DNA of 64,000 bases from Callorhinus ursinus (taxonomy: Eukaryota > Chordata > Mammalia > Carnivora > Otariidae), in assembly GCF_003265705.1 (NCBI RefSeq), contig NW_020313057.1, positions 691,201 to 755,200 of the forward strand, written 5' to 3'. How positions within the stretch are numbered: position 1 is the first letter of the stretch; each line of letters opens with the position of its first letter. The notes below the pieces were generated by a model. It had not been told where the DNA came from. It did no database searches and saw only the letters and a list, made by a program, of their open reading frames with translations. Both the position numbers and the translations under genes were made by a program. Below are positions 9,863 through 22,246 of this stretch, piece by piece.

Positions 9863-11480
9863 TTAACCATGACATTTTAATTATGTGTCTTGGTCTGAGT
9901 TTCTTTGGGTTCATCTTGTTTATGACTTTTTGTGATCCCTGGAACTGGATGTCTCTTTCCTTTCCTAGGTTAAGGAAGTTTTTAGCTCTTAATTCTTCAG
10001 GTAAGTTTTCTTTCCCTTTCTCTCTGTCTACTTTGGGGACCCTTAAAATGGAACGTTGTGTGCATGATGTTGTACAGAGAGGTCTCTTAAACTATTCTGT
10101 TTAAATTTTTTTTTTTTCCTGTTCAGCTTGGGTGATTCCACTACCCTGCCTTCTAGGTTACTGATCTGTTCTTTTGCATCCTCAATTCTGCTGTTGATTC
10201 CCCCTACTATATTTTTCATTTCAGTGATTGTATTCTTCAGCTCTGAGTGGTTCTTTTTTATATTTTCTGTCTTTTTCTTCAAGTGAGAAAGTGTGTTTAT
10301 CCATTTTTCTCCCGAGTTTGATGGTTTTCTTTATAAACATGATTTTGAACTCTTTATGAGGTAGATTTATTTTCCTTTCGTCTAGTTCTTTTCCCAAGAT
10401 TTTGTGTTATTCTTTCATTTGGAACATATTCCTCCACCTCTTCATTTTGCCTGACTCTGATTGTCTCCCTGTACTAGGTTGATCACTTACATCTCCCTCT
10501 TTTGAAGGAGTGGCTTCTTCTTAGAAGATGAAGATGTCATGTTGGGCACAGAAGTGCAGTCCCCTTGGTTACCAGAACCAGGATTTCCTAGGATGTCCCC
10601 TTTGTGGGCTGTGTGTGCCCTTCTATTATGTGTGGACCATGACTGTCAGTGGGCATGCTGTTTAGGGGTTTGCTCCCAGTGTGGCTGGCTGTGAGTCCAC
10701 GGGTTGGAGTGTTTGGGATCCCTGCCCCAAATGGCAGCCACTTTGAGTGGGGCAGTGGTTCAGACAGAGGCCACTTGCTGGGTGGATGTAGCAGGTTAGG
10801 GACTATTTTGAATGGGTATCTGAAGAGGCAGGTGGGTTGGGTGGGGCTGGTCTGTAGAGGAATCCTGAGGCAAAGTAAGTTGTACTAGCAAGGTAGGTGG
10901 ATAGTGTCAGAAATGGTGTCCGCCAGTGCTCGGCCAGGTAGGCAGGAGAGTAAGAAAAATGGCAACCACCAGCACTTCCATTCCTGGAGAAAGTTCCCTT
11001 AGATCCCTGTTTCTCCAGCATACCCTCTAAAATTAGTCATAAATCTTCACATTTGGCCCAGGTACTTGTCAAACTGCTGCTTCTTTGCTGGATCTTAGAG
11101 TGAGTGAATCTGTGTGTGTCTCCTTTAGGAACTGAGTCTTGGTTTCCTGCAGCCCTAGAGGGCTCTCCCTGAGTTAAGCACTCCTGATTTGCAAAGCCAG
11201 ACATTATGCGGACTTGTCTTCCCAGTGCAGACGCCCTGGGAGAGGGTGCCTGAGAGGGATCTTGAACTTCTCGCTTCTCAGGGAGGATCTCTCTGTCTGT
11301 GATATCTCTCCCACCTGTGGGTCGCTGTGCCAGGGGTGTGGGTCCCAACCAGACCAAGTCCCTGCCTCTCCCTTCTTGATGTGGCTTTTTCCTTATGGCT
11401 TTAGTTGTGGAATGGCTGTAGTCTTCATGTCATTCTCAGAGAGAGTTGCTCTGTGTGTGTTGGAGAAATGTCAGTGGAAG
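9863..11480 (-). mobile_element. Ancient LINE-1 5' part (ORF1 and 5'UTR), minus strand
   Basis: Continuation of the L1 at 5117-8118. It includes an ORF1 coiled-coil fragment (10043-10282) and then, from about 10550, a GC-rich stretch typical of the 5' region of ancient mammalian L1s. Its 5' end is set at about 11480 where L1 similarity fades; this edge is approximate. Confidence 0.75.
10043..10282 (-). pseudogene. L1 ORF1 coiled-coil fragment
   Basis: A 79-codon minus-strand frame with SELKNTITEMKNIVGGINSR and IEDAKEQISNLEGRVVE, the heptad-rich segment of L1 ORF1p, the RNA-binding trimeric L1 protein. It is a fragment without the RRM and C-terminal domains. Confidence 0.88.
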
Positions 11481-11684
11481 CAGAGAACCACTACCCCACC
11501 AGAGGAATGAGGAATCAGAGAGAAGTATCTACCACTGGACCCTAGGAAGGAACAAAAACCAAGCCTCTGCCCTACCTGTTTACCTGCAGGGATACATGAA
11601 AGTTGAGAATGTACCATCTTGTCTGAAATGGAAAGCATGCACATTTGATACTGTCCATGTCTTCATTTAAAAAAAAAATATTTA

Positions 11685-11870
11685 GGGTGCCTGGGTGGCT
11701 CAGTTGGTTAAGCGACTGCCTTCGGCTCGGGTCATGATCCTGGAGTCCCAGGATCGAGTCCCACATTGGGCTCCCTGCTCGGCAGGGAGCCCGCTTCTCC
11801 CTCTGACCCTCCCCCCTCTCATGTGCTCTCTCTCTCTCTCAAATAAATAAAAATAAAATCTTTAAAAAAA
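11685..11870 (+). mobile_element. CAN-SINE, plus strand
   Basis: Starts 'gggtgcctgggtggctcag', contains the 'gtcatgatcctggagtccc' body and a CT-rich stretch, and ends 'aaataaaatctttaaaaaaa'. It lies in the upstream RSU1 intron in the sense orientation. Confidence 0.93.
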
Positions 11871-12630
11871 CTATTTAAATTCCATTTAGTTAACATACAG
11901 TGTAATATTAGTTTCAGGTGTACAATGTAGTGATTCAACACTTCAGTGTAACACTCAGTGCTCATTACGACAAGTGCCCTCCTTAACCTCCTCCGCTTGT
12001 TTCATCCATCCTCCCACCACCTCCCCTCTGCGAACCATCTATAGTTAAGAGTCTGTTTCTTCATTTGCCTCTCTCTCTTTTTTTTTGCCTTTGCTTGTTT
12101 GTTTTGTTTCTTAAATTACACATACAAGTGAAATCATATGTTATTTGTCTTTGGCTTTTTTTGCTTAGCATCATGCTCTGTGAATCCATCCATGTCTTTA
12201 CAAAAGGCAAGATATCGTTCTTTTTTTATGACTGAGTAATATTCCATTGCATATATGTATATATATATATGTAGACACACACACACACACACCACATTTT
12301 CTTTATTCATTCATCAGTCGATGGACATTTGATCTGTTTCCGTAATTCAGCTATTGTAGATGCTGCTGCTCTAATCATTGGGGTACGTGTATCCATTTGA
12401 ATTAGTATTTGTTTGTATTCTTTGGGTAAATACCTAGTAGTGCAATTCCTGGATCACAGGGTAGATCTGTGATCTGTTTTTAACTTTTTGTGGAACCTCC
12501 ATACTGTCTTCCACAGTGGCTGCACCAGTTTGCATTCCCACCAACAGTGCACGATGCTTCCTTTTTTTCCCACATCTTTGCTAACATCTGTTGTTTCTTG
12601 TGTTGTTGATTTTAGCCGTTCTTCATTTTG
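11871..12630 (-). mobile_element. LINE-1 3' end, minus strand, 5'-truncated
   Basis: The reverse complement is an L1 3'UTR plus ORF2 C-terminus, with landmarks at 11880 ('ttagttaacatacagtgtaa'), 12150 ('tttttgcttagcatcatgc') and 12500 ('ggaacctccatactgtcttc'). It contains a TA/CA simple repeat at 12250-12294. Confidence 0.9.
12250..12294. repeat. (TA)n(CA)n simple repeat
   Basis: A TA-rich stretch followed by about ten CA units, in the part of the L1 where AT-rich sequence of this kind often expands. Confidence 0.9.
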
Positions 12631-12780
12631 GTAAAAAATGAACCTATGGATTAAGCCTCTTATTTATCTTTCGGATGCCTGGAAATGTTGTACAGTTGGC
12701 TGTTTGTTGACATGTGTTTGCTTTATTTGGCCAATAAAAACCAGAGCGAGAATTAATCAGGTTTTAATCTGGAAACAAAC
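12631..12780. other. Unique intron sequence
   Basis: A short stretch between two L1 ends. No repeat or gene signal recognised. Confidence 0.5.
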
Positions 12781-13213
12781 TTTTTTTTTTAAGTTTTATT
12801 TTATAATTTTTATTTATTAACATATAATGTATTATTTGTTTTAGGGGTACAGGTCTGTGATTCGTCAGTCTTACACAATTCACAGCGCTCACCATAGCAC
12901 GTACACTCCCCAATGTCCATCACCCAGCCCCCCCATCCCTCCCACCCCCCCACCACTCTGGTAACCCTCAGTTTGTTTCCTGAGATTAAGAGTCTCTTAT
13001 GGTTTGTCTCCCTCTCTGGTTTCATCTTGTTTCGTTTTTCCCTCCCTTCCCCTATGGTCCTCTGTCTTGTTTCTCAAATTCCTCATGTCAGCGAGATCAT
13101 AGGATAATTGTCTTTCTTTTATTGACTTATTTCACTTAGCATAATACCTTCTAGTTCTATCTATGTCGTTGCAAATGGCAAGATTTCATTTTTTGATGGC
13201 TGCATAATATTCC

Positions 13214-13253
<40 letters not shown>

Positions 13254-13356
13254 CATATATATATATATATATGTATACACACACCACATCTTCTTTATCC
13301 ATTCGTCTGTTGATGGACATCTAGGCTCTTTCCATAGTTTGGCTATTGTGGATACA
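12781..13356 (-). mobile_element. Carnivore LINE-1 3' end, minus strand, 5'-truncated
   Basis: Poly-T at the left, then the L1 3'UTR ('cacagcgctcaccatagcac', 'cctgagattaagag') and the ORF2 C-terminal end. It is similar to the 3'UTR after the N gap at 8500-8570. Truncated in ORF2 at about 13356. Contains a long TG/TA microsatellite. Confidence 0.92.
13217..13285. repeat. (TG)n(TA)n compound microsatellite
   Basis: About 17 TG units followed by a TA-rich run and a few AC units, inside the L1 fragment. Confidence 0.97.
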
Positions 13357-13374
13357 ACTTTTAAAGGGTTGTCT

Positions 13375-13560
13375 GTGCTGACTGGCTCTGAAACCATGGC
13401 AAGGTTGCTTAACCTCCCTGTGCCCCATTTTTCTGATCTAGAATTGGGAGGGTGGTGTGGATAATAGTACTGCTGGGTAAGGTCACTGTGAGGAGTGGAT
13501 GAGGTGGTAAAGTTCCTAGTATAGCGCCAGCCACGTCTTAAGCATTTGGCAAACATTAAG
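13375..13560 (+). repeat. MIR SINE fragment, plus strand
   Basis: Contains the MIR core order 'ttgcttaacctccctgtgcc' ... 'ttttctgatct' ... 'aagcatttggcaaacatta', matching the mammalian-wide MIR consensus as I know it. Diverged. Confidence 0.7.
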
Positions 13561-14995
13561 TTTTTGTTGTTATTCCCTTATTTTAACAGTTTTGATTCTG
13601 GTGAGTGGCTATAAAGTGCCCCGCGTAGCACATTGATGTAGTAGGCATTACATAAATACTAGTTCATTCTTACCTTTTCTCTCTTGTTTCACAGAATCAA
13701 ATAATTTAATTCAGCCTTTCATTTTCAAGATGAGAAATTGTGTGCTCTAGAGAATTCCAGTGATTTTCTCAGGATCTCATGGGATTGGGATCTGGATCTC
13801 ATACTGCTTGAATCTGGGTATTCTTTGCTTTGAGTCACTTTACATAACTGTCATATTTTATTCAAGGTAGAATAGAGTTTTCCATAGTTTTTATTACGAT
13901 TGGAATTTCCACCATCTTGAAAAGCATGCCCCGTCCAGGGGTGGACGTGGAAAGGAGCAGCTCAAGCTGGAATCTGGAAAACTCCATTGTAGTCTCAGGT
14001 CTGATTCAGGTGGTCTGTGGAACTTGAGAACAACCACTTCACTACTCTGGGCCACAGTTTCCTTATCTATAAAATGAGGGGCTTATGCGTTTTGATTTCT
14101 AGGATTCTATAACTGATTTCTAAAAATATACCTTCTTGTGTTACACAAATAACATAGTTTATGCTAGAAGAATTAGTACAAATAAGCAAAACAAAGGAAG
14201 ACAGGTAGGTAGGTGGATACAGAATAAAATTGAGTCTGGACCTTGAAGATGTGACTAAGCCTGAAAAAACTTTCAAGCATTTCCCTCTTCATGGGAGTTT
14301 CAAATCATCTTATTATTATTATTATTATTATATTATTATTATTATTATTACAGAGTAATAATACTTATTATTATTACAGAGTAATCTCGTTGAGGGCAGT
14401 GACTGTGTCTCCCTCGTATTGTATCCCTGTCACAATGCCTACGTTCGGTCTTGCGAAACAGACCCAACTGACGAAGCATTTGGTAATACCATCCTGCTTA
14501 CACCTCTGGAGCAATTAATACGGGGCTTACTGCATTTTTCTCTCTGATTCTCCTGGGCATCTTCGGAAATATTTTTCTTTGTCTTTTTTCCTGAGGGAGA
14601 GACTCTGAAGTGACGTGTTTGAACAGGAATGATGTGGGCTCCACATTTTTAATAACACAGTGGCTTGGATCTGGTGTCTTTGGACTTAACATCCTGGTGA
14701 GCACAAAGCACCTAGTCAGTGACCAGCTCATTGGGCTTCTCAGCACATGTGACTTCTCTGCTCTTATTTATGTATCCAAAGAGGTATCCCGTTTTTTTTC
14801 AGCCATCACATATATTAAATTGCTTCCTGTTGAATGAAAGAGCAGTTAATTATGGTTGTTATACCCTTTATCTGCAAATAGTATAATTCGGTCAAATAAC
14901 TGATTTTGAAAACTTGCTACTACAGAGTTTTCAACTCACTGCAATAATTAATTGTGAAGTAAAGGAAAGTTTTCGTATCATGGTGATTTTTTACA
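13561..14995. other. Intron sequence with ancient MIR fragments
   Basis: No exon signal. MIR-like remnants are likely at 13715-13850 (minus) and 13975-14105 (plus, 'cagtttccttatctataaaa'). The piece at 14380-14460 resembles the 3' end of an MIR/L2 element. An ATT microsatellite occupies 14309-14385. Confidence 0.5.
14309..14385. repeat. (ATT)n microsatellite
   Basis: About 14 ATT/TTA units, then the unit 'attattacagagtaat' occurring twice, which suggests local slippage. Confidence 0.95.
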
Positions 14996-15009
14996 AGTTT
15001 TAAGTTATG

Positions 15010-15180
15010 GGGCGCCTGGGTGGCTCAGATGGTTAAGCATCTGCCTTCTGCTCAGGTCATGATCCCAGGGTCCTGGGATCGAGTCCCGCGTTGGGCTCCC
15101 TGCTCCTTGGGAGCCTGCTTCTCCCTCTGCCTCTCTCTGTCTCTGTCTCTCATGAATAAATAAATAAAATCTTTAAAAAA
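15010..15180 (+). mobile_element. CAN-SINE, plus strand, with perfect 14-bp target-site duplication
   Basis: Starts 'gggcgcctgggtggctcag' and ends 'aataaaatctttaaaaaa'. Flanked by agttttaagttatg at 14996-15009 and 15181-15194. A young-looking copy. Confidence 0.97.
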
Positions 15181-15194
15181 AGTTTTAAGTTATG

Positions 15195-15680
15195 AACAGT
15201 ATTCAAAAGAAAAACGTTTTTATGATTCTGGGTGTGTTGATGAATATGATATTTGTATTATATCTTGGTATGGCACATTTTATTTTCTGTCTTCACTTTG
15301 ATATATCGGCAAAAGCTGCATATTTAAGATCTGAATCTGTGTCTTACTACTGAGGGTGAAATAATTTCAGCCATGTGACACAGGCAGGCATTTTAATCAT
15401 GCATCATGGAGACGCAGAACGCAAATTGGTCAGCATTGCTTTCGGATGCTGACATCTGGCTGGCTTCCACATTCCTGTGGAGTCTCCAAATCAGGGTTGT
15501 GCTAGCCTACTGGGAGAGCCAGGGTAGAAAAATCATTTGAACCATCCTATATTTCAAATTCAAATCAATTCCTCTTTCTGGCCTATGACTTTGGGAGGAA
15601 CTGAATTAGTAGAGGATACTATTTGTGATGGAATCTGTCATTGCCCAGAATTTGAATCATGCCCCTGGAGTTGCCAAACC
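15195..15680. other. Intron sequence, nothing recognised
   Basis: Non-repetitive by eye. No exon, repeat or RNA gene signal seen. Confidence 0.5.
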
Positions 15681-15692
15681 AGGCAGCCCTCT

Positions 15693-15897
15693 GTTTGTTT
15701 GTTTGTTTGTTTTAATATTTTTTTTATTTATTTGAGAGAGAGAGAATGAGATAGAGCATGAGAGGGGGGAGGGTCAGAGGGAGAAGCAGACTCCTTGCTG
15801 AGCAGGGAGCCCGATACGGGACTCGATCCCGGGACTCCAGGATCATGACCTGAGCCGAAGGCAGTCGCTTAACCAACTGAGCCACCCAGGCGCCCAT
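15693..15897 (-). mobile_element. CAN-SINE, minus strand, with 12-bp target-site duplication
   Basis: A (TTTG)n tail at 15692-15712, 'ttatttatttgagagagaga' and a head ending 'gagccacccaggcgccc'. Flanked by aggcagccctct at 15681-15692 and 15898-15909. Confidence 0.96.
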
Positions 15898-15909
15898 AGG
15901 CAGCCCTCT

Positions 15910-18199
15910 TTGAACATCCAGAAGTATGGTGGTTCTTCTAACATGGCAATCTGCTGCTACAACCTTTGCTACCCGAAAGGGGTAAACCATTTGTCTTTTG
16001 CTGATAGCGGTGTCTCTCTGCTTCCATTTGGGGCTCCATCTGTGAGATGGACTAGAAGTTACAGTCCAGTTTCTGTGACCACTTACAGAACCTTTCCTTT
16101 GGTGCTCAGACGTGGCCAGTTCTGACCAAAGGCAAAATCGCAGACACCTTCAAGTCCCACATCATGTGACGTGTTTTCAGGCCTCATTCCCCTTGGTTCT
16201 GTCTGGCTGTTTTTTTCCCCTCTGGATGGAAATGTCATTCTGCAAAGCTAGAACTTTTTTTTTTTTTTTTTTAACCTTCTCTGAAGTGCTACCAGAGGAA
16301 TCATTTGCTTTCTCATTTGCCAAATAGGTGATGATAGAGACAATTTCCAGTGTGCCCCATCATTGTGATATGTCAGTTTATTTTGAAAACAAGTCTGTAA
16401 TGTCATCTTAGGGTGCTGTGGATCTCATCGTGCATTTTTTTTCTTATGCTGCCCACTTTATGCCGAAAAGAAGGAAAAAGCCAAGCTGATTTTAAATAAT
16501 ATCTGCTTCCATGTGTTATCTGGAAATTATGATTCTTTTCGTAGGAATATTGAGTTAGTCCTTTGAGTTTTCTGGATTTATTCCATTAAAATACTGGCTA
16601 CCCCCTCCAGTCCTGTACTTTAGTGTGTTTTCCATCTGTTTGCTCAGGGAAGCCTGGGATTGTTTCCATAACCTCCTGTTTCCACGTCCTGCAGGTCCAG
16701 CGACTGTGCATGGCGTGCCCTCTGCCCTAAGGCATTTTTGGGTGTGTCATCCCGTAATAAGTAACATTTCCTGAACTACCCACTGTCCTTTCTGATAGAC
16801 TGCTCTTATGCCCACGTTCCTTTCATCCCTTACATTTGAGCATTTTGGTCCATGTTCTCTGTCTCCTAAATTGAGTGACTGTGTAGTTTTCATCCAAACC
16901 AGGATGGTTTTGAGGACAGTCTGCATAATCCAAGACTTTCCCCAGGCTCCCCAGGGTGTACAGTAGATATTCCTTCTTAGAGAATTTCCAAGGTAGAGCC
17001 TGTTGGCATTCTGAGTGGGGTGAGTGCCTGCATGAGTCTTTGACTATGTTTCTTGTGAAATTATTGAACCGGCCAGTACCTTTCTGAGCATTTTCCTGCT
17101 GATTCCCTTCTTGGCTGGAGAACAGTCTTAAGTCCTGTGTTACGGTGCCAGCAACTTCACCCTGTCCCCCCTTCCCTCACAAACACCTCCTTTCCAACAA
17201 TGTGGTTTCCCACTGTTCATTTTGGCCTGAAACCGTGTTCACCCAAAGACCAGTTCTAAAGGCCAGAGGCAGAATGATAGCCGTGGCGCTGTAACCTTTA
17301 ACTTCTTAGTTATTTGGTTGATTTCTGAAATGTGTTCTCCTTTGAAAATGCCTACGCAAAGCCTAGTTTAATATTGCTTGAGGAATTTTAATAACAGTTT
17401 GTTCTCACTGTTCTGGTGCTGCTCATTCCTGACAGTTTCTGGTGCTGCTCATTCTTGAAAGTATGTTATTCCCATGGTGGAAGATCTCCCAGTGTGTGAT
17501 CAAGGTTTGCAAGGCAGGTCAGTGGGTACAGCCTGCTTCCATTTTCCCAACACGTTTGACCATGGCAGCTTTTGTGCTTTTAAATAATCCATTCTATTTT
17601 GGTGGATACTTTCTCCCTTCTTTTTTAACAGCACAGTTTCCATACAAGACTCACAATGAACTCACCATTGCCAAGTGGAGGGGAGTGGCGGGTTGTATCA
17701 ATCAATACATGTGTCGCAATTCAGCCTTTGCCTGTTACCAGGCTTTGTGATTGAGTTTCTGATTTTGATTCTGTCCAACTTAACTGCCCTCCCCGCAGAC
17801 CTAGCCTGGAGTCCTTTGTTGCCCTAAATATTTTCTCAGAGATCTTTTATGAACTTTTTCTTTACCGCTCTAATTTTTTCTCCCTCTTACCTCGTTTAAC
17901 ATGTAGCTCCGTAACAACAGTGAGGAAGAAAAATGCCTTCTCGCAGTGTTATCAGGTGAGGCAACAACACAGAAAAAGAACTTTGAAACTTGGTCACTTT
18001 CTCTCCTGCCAAATGCTTGTCGAAGGAATACAAGGAAACGGTGGGAGAGAACCAGCCTTCCCTAATTAAATCTTTCATCGTGAATGGTAGCTGGGAGAAA
18101 GAACAAAAAAATTTTTTTCTAATGAGTTAGTTGTGATATTTTAGGAAAACTTAAGACAGAGATGGGAGGATTGTTCATTTTCTTTTGTGATCAGGATTG
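15910..18199. other. Low-repeat intron sequence
   Basis: No exon or dated repeat recognised. Contains a 19-bp-class poly-T at about 16254-16272 and a 25-bp tandem duplication at 17412-17462. A 102-codon frame at 17442-17750 has no recognisable protein content. Confidence 0.5.
17412..17462. repeat. Two-copy tandem duplication of about 26 bp
   Basis: The unit beginning tctggtgctgctcattc occurs at 17412 and again at 17438 with two mismatches over about 25 bp. Confidence 0.93.
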
Positions 18200-18700
18200 A
18201 CTTCTGTGACACTCGGAGGGAGTGGTGGGCTAGTGTGTGAGGTTGCTCGTGGTCTGCCACTTTCAGTTTCAGTAGTAAAACCCCTACTTTTTAGCTGCCG
18301 CCTGGTCACCTGGAATATAGACTCCATTTCCCTGCCTCCCTTGCAAAGCGAGGCCTCCCTGGATTATAAAATGGTGATTAATTGTTTGCAAGTGGAATTA
18401 CCATGTGCAGCTTCTTGGAAGCGTTCTTTTTTCTGTCTTCCTGAGGGGAGTGCAGATACAATGGCGAAGCTCAGGCAGCCATCTTGAAGCATGAGGTGGG
18501 AGCCACGTGTTGGGGATGGTTGAGCAACAAGGTACCGGGAATCTCTGGATCGTCTGTGCGTAAGTGAGAGACCGCCATTGTGCGCACCCCTGTTAACTTG
18601 TGTCTTGTTCTCACATGAATGGTGACTGTACATCTTAACCGGCACATCTGTGAATCTTTTTCATCTGGTGTCAGAGGAGGGTAGCTCTTTGAGATATTTT
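18200..18700 (+). repeat. Ancient interspersed repeat, class unresolved
   Basis: The block around 18470-18530 (cagccatcttgaagcatgag, then gggagccacgtgttggggat) resembles a widespread old mammalian repeat, probably an LTR or DNA element. I cannot name the family with certainty, and the ends are approximate. Confidence 0.35.
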
Positions 18701-19848
18701 TTTCCCCCATCTCAGACTGTCTGCCTCAGAGATAGAGGAACACTTAATTGGTGGACAAGGAATCTTAACTCTTGCAAATAAAAACATGCAAGATCTTTTG
18801 CAGTGTTTAAAATCTTAAACGTCGTGTGAGAAGCTGCCGTTGTGACTCTGTTGAAAACCAGGAGAATACTCTCCTCCTTCCCCATTGCCTTGCACTTCCC
18901 CTTTCCCGATGGGTCAGTCCTAAGGCCAGTGGGCGGGACAGAAAGAGAGGCGGTCAGGGTCGGGAGCTCTGGTGACCTAGAACTCGGGTGGGGGCCCGAG
19001 TGAGGTGAGTTGAGCATCTGTGCAGGTGTGGGAGCCTGGCCTGCGAGGTCCCAGCCCAAGCAGGACAAGAAGGGTGTCGCTCTGGAGGGGCTGGTGGGCA
19101 GGGGAGTCTGAGCAGAGTGAGAAGGTATCCCGGCAGGAGGGAGGGGTGTGGGGGAGATGGGTTACTGCATTGATTTTGAAGTTGGAGAGGTTGAAAGGAC
19201 TCCAGTTCCACAGACCCTACCCACTTACGGAGTTATTAAAGGCACAGGACCTGGCTTAGCAGGCCTAAGGAAGCCTGGGTGAGCCCCTGGGGCATCATAG
19301 GCTCTGTGGGGCTGCTCCCCAGAGTTGTTTCTTCCTTGCTCAGGACATGTTTGCTCTCCACATGATGAACCAGCAAGATGTGTGTGAGGAATGTGAGTTT
19401 CCGATAGCCTGGCCAGAAGTGTCCAGCGATGTCTTTCATGCCCGACTTAGCCAGGTGTAAGCCATCAGTCTACACAACCCTAAACAGTGTAAACAAGCTG
19501 GCCCTGGGGGTTTCCTGGGTGTCTTCAACTTTAAGCTGAACATCACACATCGCTAGCCAGCCTCCTCATCTTGATCTTGACCAAGAATCCGTACCAAACT
19601 TCCAGGGGCCCCTGCAAATAAGCGTAGAGCTGTCTCGGTCTAGCTGTAAGAGAACTCTATTCCATGCAGTTACATATAGGGTTATTGATTACATAGTAAG
19701 TAGGTTAGAGGTAACGGAAGCCAGAGTTCTGTTAGAGAAGGGAATCACAAATACAGAGAGGGAAGAAACTGGAATGAACCGTATGATGTTGTATTGGAGC
19801 TGGAGATATTGTTGTGAACTCAGGGTTTTCAATAATATAGCGAAATCA

Positions 19849-19931
<83 letters not shown>

Positions 19932-22246
19932 TCTCAAGCTCTGTCCACTGAGAGGAGCTGAGAATACTGAGCTCCAAATAGCAATGAGCACATCTGGTGC
20001 TCAGATTTTGTCTTATAAATACCAGTTTCCACAAAAAGGAACCAGAGCTCATTAGAGAAATGGTGATTTCGGGGCTATGGCTGAAAAAGGACAAGATGAG
20101 CCTGAACATCTTGTCCCAGGAAGTGGCGAAGTGCTCAGGGAGCAGTGGGGACCATCAGAAGGCTCGGGGCCGGCGTGGATGGGCTCCGGCCGGCCAGATC
20201 AGGCAGTTGGAACACCAACATAAGTAAGAATGATAGATAATAATCCACTGACTGAAATAGGAAACCACAAGGCCATCCAGATACAAAGAAATAAATTGCA
20301 GTTTCTCAACAGCAACAGTCTTGATGTTTTGGACTGGATGATCCTGAGGAGCTAAAACTATGCCCTGCCCGACTCTCCTTCCAGAAGCACCTGGACTGCT
20401 TCTCGCTCTGGAGCTTCCTGCAGAGGAGCGAGCAGGCTGCCTCGTGCCTTGGAGGATGTGAGGCAGCATCCCAGGCCCCCTCCCCTCAGGGTGCCTCTGT
20501 CTCAGACCAGTGCTGTTTCATACAGACACAGTGTGGGAAACTTAGGTTTTTAGTGGCCATGGTTGTTAGAATCAAAAATGTTGCCGGACATTGCCAAAGG
20601 TACCATGAGGGTAAAGATTGCTGTGGCTGGGGATCGTGAGCCACACGTGGCGCCAGATATTTATAGAGTTCTGAAGTACCCTCCCGTCCTCAACCCCCGT
20701 TCTCTCCAAATGCTTATTAATTACAAAGGGGAAAAGAATACATGTTCAGTGGAGAAGCCTGGCATATGTCAGAGATCAAGGGAAGATGGTCAGCGACAGG
20801 ACGAACTGAAGTTGTGCCCACCTGAGAGGACACATCGAGGACAACCCCACGTTTCCTTGACATTCCTGCCAAAGAGGCTTAACCGCAGTCTAACCGCGAA
20901 CAAACAAATTGACGAACCTGCACGGAGGTCATAATATAGAATAATTTGGCCTGCAGGCAGCCTTCCCGGTTGCCAAGGTCGTGAAACGCAGGGAAAGAGA
21001 AGTGTGGACAAGAGGTGATCTGAGAGACCCCTTAGCTGCACGCAGCTGGATTGTGAACCGGATTGTTCTTTTCTACAAGAAGTGACTGGGGCATCGGGTG
21101 AAACTGGGGTGAGGGCTGAGGAGTAGGTGGCGATGATGTGTGACGGGAAGTTCTGGGCTTGGGTGGCCGTGCTGGGGTTCTGTCGGAGGATGCCGTCCGA
21201 GGAATACTCTGACTTTATGGGGCATCAGGCCAGCGTGTGCTCTCTAAAGGTTGGGACAGGAAAACAGGTGCCTGGACCGCATTTTGAATGTTCTATAACT
21301 TTGTGATGGCTGGAAAAAAAAGAAACCTACTCAAAAGTTGTGGTCAAGGGTGATATTCTCGTTTTCTTCCCAACACGCTGGGATCCAACCCAAAGACCCT
21401 TCTTGAGAAAAATTTTTGTCTTCTTACTTCTTAGGGAAAAAACTCTGCTGCATTAATATAATAATGTTCTTAGAGAAAGAATATTGGAAAAAATGTCTAA
21501 ATCTGTTTAATATGTAAAATATGTATTTAAAAACTTACTGTTTAAAACATATGCTGATCATCCTGCGAAGTTTTAGAGCCCAAAATGGAAGGCAGGTCGC
21601 TTTTTTCTTGGACTTTTTTTTTTCTTTTCTTGTGGATGTGTCCTGTCTTTCTTTATAGTTGGGACAAACCATCTTTTAAGCAAGTCTCATCTTGTTCCGT
21701 TTAAACCTCCACGAGATTGTTGGGAACTGGTGAGCAATCTGCCGGTGCTTTGAAACATCAACCAAAATAATTCGAGGGGAAAGTTTTTTCCTATTCGTCA
21801 CTCGGTAGCGTGTAGAAGAATTTCTGGGTTGCCAGTGGGCACAGGTGAAGTGATGTGCTCCCTGTTTACTGGGACATGATCTTTCCGTCTTCATATGATG
21901 TTCCCTTTGGGACAGGTGAGGCGCTGTGCCTCTCCACGCTCGTTACTGAGACGGATCGCTCAGGCTAGGCCAGTGGTGCGGGTCTCAGCACAAAGCTAAC
22001 CGGCCCTTGTAATGTTTGATTCTCTGACATTAATCCCATTAGCTCTAACCCACTGTGCTAATTGCATAACTTTTCTTAATTTGGCATAACATTTAACAGA
22101 CAGTGTTACATGAAACCTTGCTTCTTTTTTTGTGGGCAATAACACTTCAACCTGTGAAGATAATTTAATGCTTTACCTTGTAGGAGTGTGAGGATAATTT
22201 GGGTACATTTACTGACTGTGTGATTTTTTTTTTTTTTCTTTTGCAG
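18701..22246. other. Low-repeat intron sequence before exon A
   Basis: No coding exon found. Moderately GC-rich at 18880-19180 and 20130-20470, but without CpG-island density. Contains a compound AG/TG microsatellite. The final 30 nt form the pyrimidine-rich acceptor of exon A. Confidence 0.5.
19850..19929. repeat. (AG)n(TG)n compound microsatellite
   Basis: About 19 AG units directly followed by about 20 TG units. Confidence 0.98.

Noticed and set aside
17442..17750. 102-codon frame in unique intron
   Set aside because: No similarity to any protein I recognise and no initiation or splice context.
19774..20109. Frames rich in Glu-Arg or His-Thr repeats
   Set aside because: Translation of the AG/TG microsatellite.
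20160..20200. CpG-rich GGCCGGCC area as CpG-island promoter
   Set aside because: Only a very short GC-rich patch; no island-length CpG density.
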